Assembly (NCBI GenBank): GCA_900313355.1
Contig: OMQZ01000196.1
Location: 1 to 7,853, forward strand
From: an uncultured Rhodospirillaceae bacterium
GTDB taxonomy: Bacteria; Pseudomonadota; Alphaproteobacteria; RF32; CAG-239
Length of the DNA: 7,853 bases
Direction of reading: 5' to 3'
Numbering within the stretch: the stretch's first letter is position 1; every line of letters starts with the position of its first letter. Shown one piece after another: positions 5,671 to 7,853 of the stretch. The translations under genes were made by a program, and so were the position numbers. A model generated the notes under the pieces. It saw nothing but the letters and a program-made list of their open reading frames with translations, was not told the origin of the DNA and did no database searches.

Positions 5671-6319
5671 CTAAAACTTCTATTGCCTGAATATTGTTCA
5701 AGTCAAAATGGCATATCGCTTTTTTCTTTGTGTGATAAGCGATGAGATAATGCTTGTTGCCATATAAGAAGCCGTAAGGGTGAACGGTTCGCCATTCGTT
5801 TTTTGTTTTCGATTGATACTTTATTTTGATAACCTTGCAGGCAATGACGGCATTGCGGAGTTTTTGCATAAACTGTTGATCGATTTTGATTTTCGGGCCG
5901 GGGCGGAGGGCATAACCCTCGGCCTCGAGCAAGGCTTCGGCGTCAGGCTCGATACGATTGAGCGCCTCGCTGCTCATGGATGCTTTGATTTTGTGAAGAA
6001 CGGTTTCAATCGTGTCAACATCTTCTGGGAGCTTTGTTTTCATCAACTTAATCGCATTTTGAAGCGCGTTGATTTCGGAAACAGAAAAACCGACATATTG
6101 CCCGAGCGAGCTTTGAGGGATAAGCCAGCGTTTTGTGTTATGAGGACCGCTGATTTCTTTGATTTGAGGAAATTGTAATTTCACCATATCTTTCATACGG
6201 ATGGCCGTGCGCTTTGAAACATTGAATTTTTGCATGATGTCGGTAATAGACACGCCGTTTTCGGCATTTTGCATCCAAAGAGCCAAATCAAGCAATTTTT
6301 GCGTTTTTTGGTAGAACAT
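5369..6319 (-). CDS. WYL-domain transcriptional regulator (HTH-WYL-WCX)
   Basis: This 316-residue protein has the usual three-part layout of WYL regulators. An N-terminal winged helix-turn-helix (about 5-68) contains SITDIMQKFNVSKRTAIRMK, where the recognition helix is KRTAIRMKDMV. A WYL domain (about 148-216) is centred on VHPYGFLYGNKHYLIAYH; here the namesake Trp is His (HYL at 190-192). A WCX-type C-terminal extension (about 240-312) ends in REMDWHLYTWGKHVKVIKP. WYL domains sense ligands such as nucleic-acid fragments or nucleotides, and such proteins often repress defence or DNA-damage genes, usually as dimers. The start ATG (6317-6319) has GGAGG (complement of 6326-6330) six bases upstream. 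The gene is divergent from the nuclease unit, with a TGTCA/TGGCA element between them, so control of that unit and of itself is plausible. It is more GC-rich than the nuclease gene. The effector is unknown. Confidence 0.9.
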   Translation of the reverse strand: MFYQKTQKLLDLALWMQNAENGVSITDIMQKFNVSKRTAIRMKDMVKLQFPQIKEISGPHNTKRWLIPQSSLGQYVGFSVSEINALQNAIKLMKTKLPEDVDTIETVLHKIKASMSSEALNRIEPDAEALLEAEGYALRPGPKIKIDQQFMQKLRNAVIACKVIKIKYQSKTKNEWRTVHPYGFLYGNKHYLIAYHTKKKAICHFDLNNIQAIEVLDEYFTRDPEFSLEKFAEQSFGVYQEEPFDVEWLFDAKVADDASKYIFHPTQKMIFNPDGTLTVKFHAGGAREMDWHLYTWGKHVKVIKPKDFSKRKIYKE

Positions 6320-6342
6320 TCCAAACCTCCGTTTTTTGATTC

Positions 6343-6348
6343 ATTATA
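6343..6348 (-). promoter_or_regulatory. -10 box of the WYL gene
   Basis: The minus strand reads TATAAT here, 23 bases before the ATG, with no good -35 box 16-18 bases upstream. The leader would be under 20 bases. A weak core promoter of this kind would fit activation or tight control. Confidence 0.45.
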
Positions 6349-6379
6349 AGCGGGGGATATTTAAAAAGGGTAAAGAAAA

Positions 6380-6394
6380 TGTCAAAATCTGGCA
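6380..6394. promoter_or_regulatory. TGTCA-N5-TGGCA element, copy 3
   Basis: The element reads TGTCAAAATCTGGCA and sits between the divergent WYL and nuclease genes, 60 bases from the WYL start codon. On the minus strand it contains a perfect TTGACA. It is 40 bases from the proposed nuclease -35 box, unlike the 18-19 bases seen for the other two copies, so here it may mainly serve the WYL promoter. Confidence 0.5.
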
Positions 6395-6434
6395 AGACTG
6401 TATATTGTTTAATGTTAAAAAGAAAAATTTTTAA

Positions 6435-6462
6435 TTGAAAGACAGAAGATATAATATAAAAT
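6435..6462 (+). promoter_or_regulatory. Candidate promoter of the nuclease unit
   Basis: TTGAAA (6435-6440) and TAAAAT (6457-6462) are 16 bases apart. The overlapping TATAAA at 6455 gives a less suitable spacing. The region is very AT-rich, so chance matches are likely. Confidence 0.45.
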
Positions 6463-6490
6463 AGAGCTAATTGGGTGAATATTTTTATAT

Positions 6491-6496
6491 AAGGAG
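6491..6496 (+). promoter_or_regulatory. Ribosome-binding site that places the nuclease start at CTG
   Basis: AAGGAG lies eight bases before an in-frame CTG (6505-6507). A stop codon (6490-6492) lies just upstream in that frame, and no ATG, GTG or TTG occurs in frame near the site. Confidence 0.7.
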
Positions 6497-6504
6497 TTAA
6501 AAAA

Positions 6505-7662
6505 CTGGAAAAGGAAGATCAAGAAGCATTAAGAGATTTTCTTTTAGATATTGGCTGTTTAGATGAGCTACAGAAATGGGAAAATCGTTTTAATTTATTT
6601 GATGTATTGAAAATATGCAGAACTGAAATTAGGCACAGTAATGTCTTAGCATGGCTCTTAAATCCAAATGAAAATCACAATTTTGGAGATGCTTTTGTTA
6701 AAAAAATTTTTCAGGAGCTTATAAGAAATCAGTTCACTAAAAATAAAGACATTATGAAGTTATTGTTGATTGATTTTTATAGCTTTTCTGTGTATAGAGA
6801 ATGGAAAAATATTGATATTTTAATGGTCTCTCGTGAGGAAAAAATCGTGGTTGCGATAGAAAACAAAGTTGATTCGCACGAACATGATAATCAATTAAAT
6901 CGATATAAAAATACCATATCAAAAGAATTTCCTGAGTATAGAAAAATTTTTATTTATTTGACGCCCTCTGGTGAAGAGCCAAGTGATGAAGAATGGAATA
7001 TCCTGACTTATGAAAACATTGTTCAAAACCTAGAGCTCATCAGAAAGAATGTATCATTATCATCTGATGTGGGATTAATGATTGATAATTATATCGAAGT
7101 GATAAGGAGAAGCATTATGGAAGATAAGGAACTTATAGAAGTTTGTACTAAAATATATAATAAGCATAAAAGAGCTTTAGATTTAATTTTTGACTATAAG
7201 GTAGATCCAACACAAGCCCCCAGTATTGTAAGAGACATTTTACAAGAAATGGCAGATAAGGGCGAAATAATATATGAAAACACAAAAGCGAACACATATA
7301 TTCGCTTTTATACGCGAGAAATGAATCAGCTACTTCCTAATTTGGTAGATGGTAAAAGCTCTTGGGGAAATGAACATTGTTATGCTTATGAATTCAAGAT
7401 GATGAATCATAAATTTAGATTATCATGCGTAATGACGTCAAAAAATCTTCCTGAAAAAACAGCAGATACAATGCGCAAGATTGTGCATATTGAAAAACCA
7501 ATAAAGGAAAACTTAGATTTTCAATGGTTGCAATTGCACTTAAGAAAATACGAAATTTCTGATGAAACAGATGATAATGAGAAACTTACTACAACTGTCA
7601 AAAATGCAATAAAAAATATCTTAACATGGGAAAAAGAAATTATTGCTAAAGTAAAAAAATAG
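6505..7662 (+). CDS. PD-(D/E)XK nuclease family protein (PF14281-like)
   Basis: From a CTG at 6505 the product is 385 residues. A TTG at 6607 would remove 34 residues, including LDELQKWENRFNLFDVLK, which runs into the family's N-terminal block EIRHSNVLAWLLNPNENH. The nuclease core is readable: WKNIDIL supplies Asp 104, VVAIENKV supplies Glu 119 and Lys 121 (the E-x-K), and HDNQLNRY adds Gln 130 and Tyr 134 in the following helix. This is the metal-dependent PD-(D/E)XK fold. The C-terminal roughly 200 residues are Lys-rich and mainly helical, perhaps for substrate recognition, with no domain I recognise. The gene is markedly AT-rich (a hand count of 6541-6600 gives 17 G/C in 60), unlike the WYL gene, which suggests horizontal transfer. 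Relatives are mostly uncharacterised and often found near defence genes. DNA cleavage is inferred from the motif only. The next gene follows after 50 bases. Confidence 0.85.
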   Translation: MEKEDQEALRDFLLDIGCLDELQKWENRFNLFDVLKICRTEIRHSNVLAWLLNPNENHNFGDAFVKKIFQELIRNQFTKNKDIMKLLLIDFYSFSVYREWKNIDILMVSREEKIVVAIENKVDSHEHDNQLNRYKNTISKEFPEYRKIFIYLTPSGEEPSDEEWNILTYENIVQNLELIRKNVSLSSDVGLMIDNYIEVIRRSIMEDKELIEVCTKIYNKHKRALDLIFDYKVDPTQAPSIVRDILQEMADKGEIIYENTKANTYIRFYTREMNQLLPNLVDGKSSWGNEHCYAYEFKMMNHKFRLSCVMTSKNLPEKTADTMRKIVHIEKPIKENLDFQWLQLHLRKYEISDETDDNEKLTTTVKNAIKNILTWEKEIIAKVKK

Positions 7663-7712
7663 CAATAGCTATATTAAACTATAACTTTTTAAGGAAAAAA
7701 GGGAGGCTGAAA

Positions 7713-7853
7713 ATGGCTAATTTAGTTAAAATGGAAAGATTATCATTAAAGAATAATCCTGAAATAAAAGAAGATTTGATACAGAGTTTCATATTCAATA
7801 ATCCGAGTGTGCTAGGATTAGGAGAATTGACACCTATTCAGAGAGAAAAAATA
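7713..7853 (+). CDS. Start of a second gene, possible nuclease-type protein (runs off window)
   Basis: Only 47 codons are present, from the ATG at 7713 with GGGAGG at 7701-7706 six bases upstream. The frame stays open to the last base. The visible part contains EDLIQSFIFNNPSVLGLGELTP and then IQREKI. A pattern of a helix, then NPSxLGLGEL, then a charged R-E-K segment is what I associate with the N-termini of predicted PD-(D/E)XK-type endonucleases, in which a GRLDLLL-like catalytic strand would come next. That part lies outside the window, so this is tentative. The short gap and AT-rich composition suggest co-transcription with the nuclease gene upstream. Confidence 0.75.
   Translation, partial: MANLVKMERLSLKNNPEIKEDLIQSFIFNNPSVLGLGELTPIQREKI

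Noticed and set aside
5780..6178. Long plus-strand frame opposite the WYL gene
   Set aside because: It is a shadow of the WYL coding frame. The WYL frame has clear domain matches and a ribosome site.
6607..6609. TTG start of the nuclease gene
   Set aside because: It has no ribosome site and would remove conserved residues encoded upstream in the same frame.
7660..7675. ATAGC-AATA-GCTAT hairpin as terminator of the nuclease gene
   Set aside because: The stem has only five AT-rich pairs and no T run follows, so read-through into the next gene is more likely.

Overview
The window comes from a Gram-negative bacterium, most likely a proteobacterium. Three things point that way: a C-terminal autotransporter barrel ending in Phe, a sigma-32-type (RpoH) heat-shock promoter in front of an hsp20 gene, and Shine-Dalgarno sequences close to AAGGAG. 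An AT-rich, host-associated alphaproteobacterium is a guess from the mix of autotransporter and ankyrin genes. The sequence does not prove it.

Layout. Bases 2-2146 hold the 3' part of a large autotransporter adhesin gene: an Asn/Thr-rich repetitive passenger followed by an outer-membrane barrel. Bases 2196-2351 hold a promoter, a SAM-I-clan riboswitch without a P4 hairpin, and a rho-independent terminator. The riboswitch and terminator can form a three-way switch of P1, antiterminator and terminator. This leader controls an unrecognised 150-residue protein (2398-2850). A compact terminator with a nested sigma-70 promoter (2883-2920) then starts a two-gene unit: an ankyrin-repeat protein (2969-4150) and a 61-residue acidic protein (4188-4373).

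The middle is on the minus strand. A complete WYL-domain transcription regulator (5369-6319) is followed by an hsp20 chaperone gene (4736-5200) with its own RpoH-type promoter, leader hairpin and terminator. Beyond that terminator lies a 302-bp remnant (4384-4685) of a second WYL gene. The two copies differ almost only at silent positions, so the remnant was probably a working paralogue before it was truncated.

Divergent from the WYL gene is an AT-rich unit with a PD-(D/E)XK nuclease gene (6505-7662). It appears to start at a CTG codon. The first 47 codons of another gene (7713 to the window end) follow, and its N-terminus looks like a second nuclease-type protein. A WYL regulator divergent from nuclease genes resembles the layout of known defence loci, but function is inferred only.

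A 15-bp element, TGTCA-N5-TGGCA, occurs in three intergenic regions: before the riboswitch unit, before the ankyrin unit and between the WYL and nuclease genes. It may mark a small shared regulon. The two strongest novel observations are the SAM switch on an unknown gene and this shared element. No rRNA, tRNA, CRISPR array, transposase or replication origin was seen.
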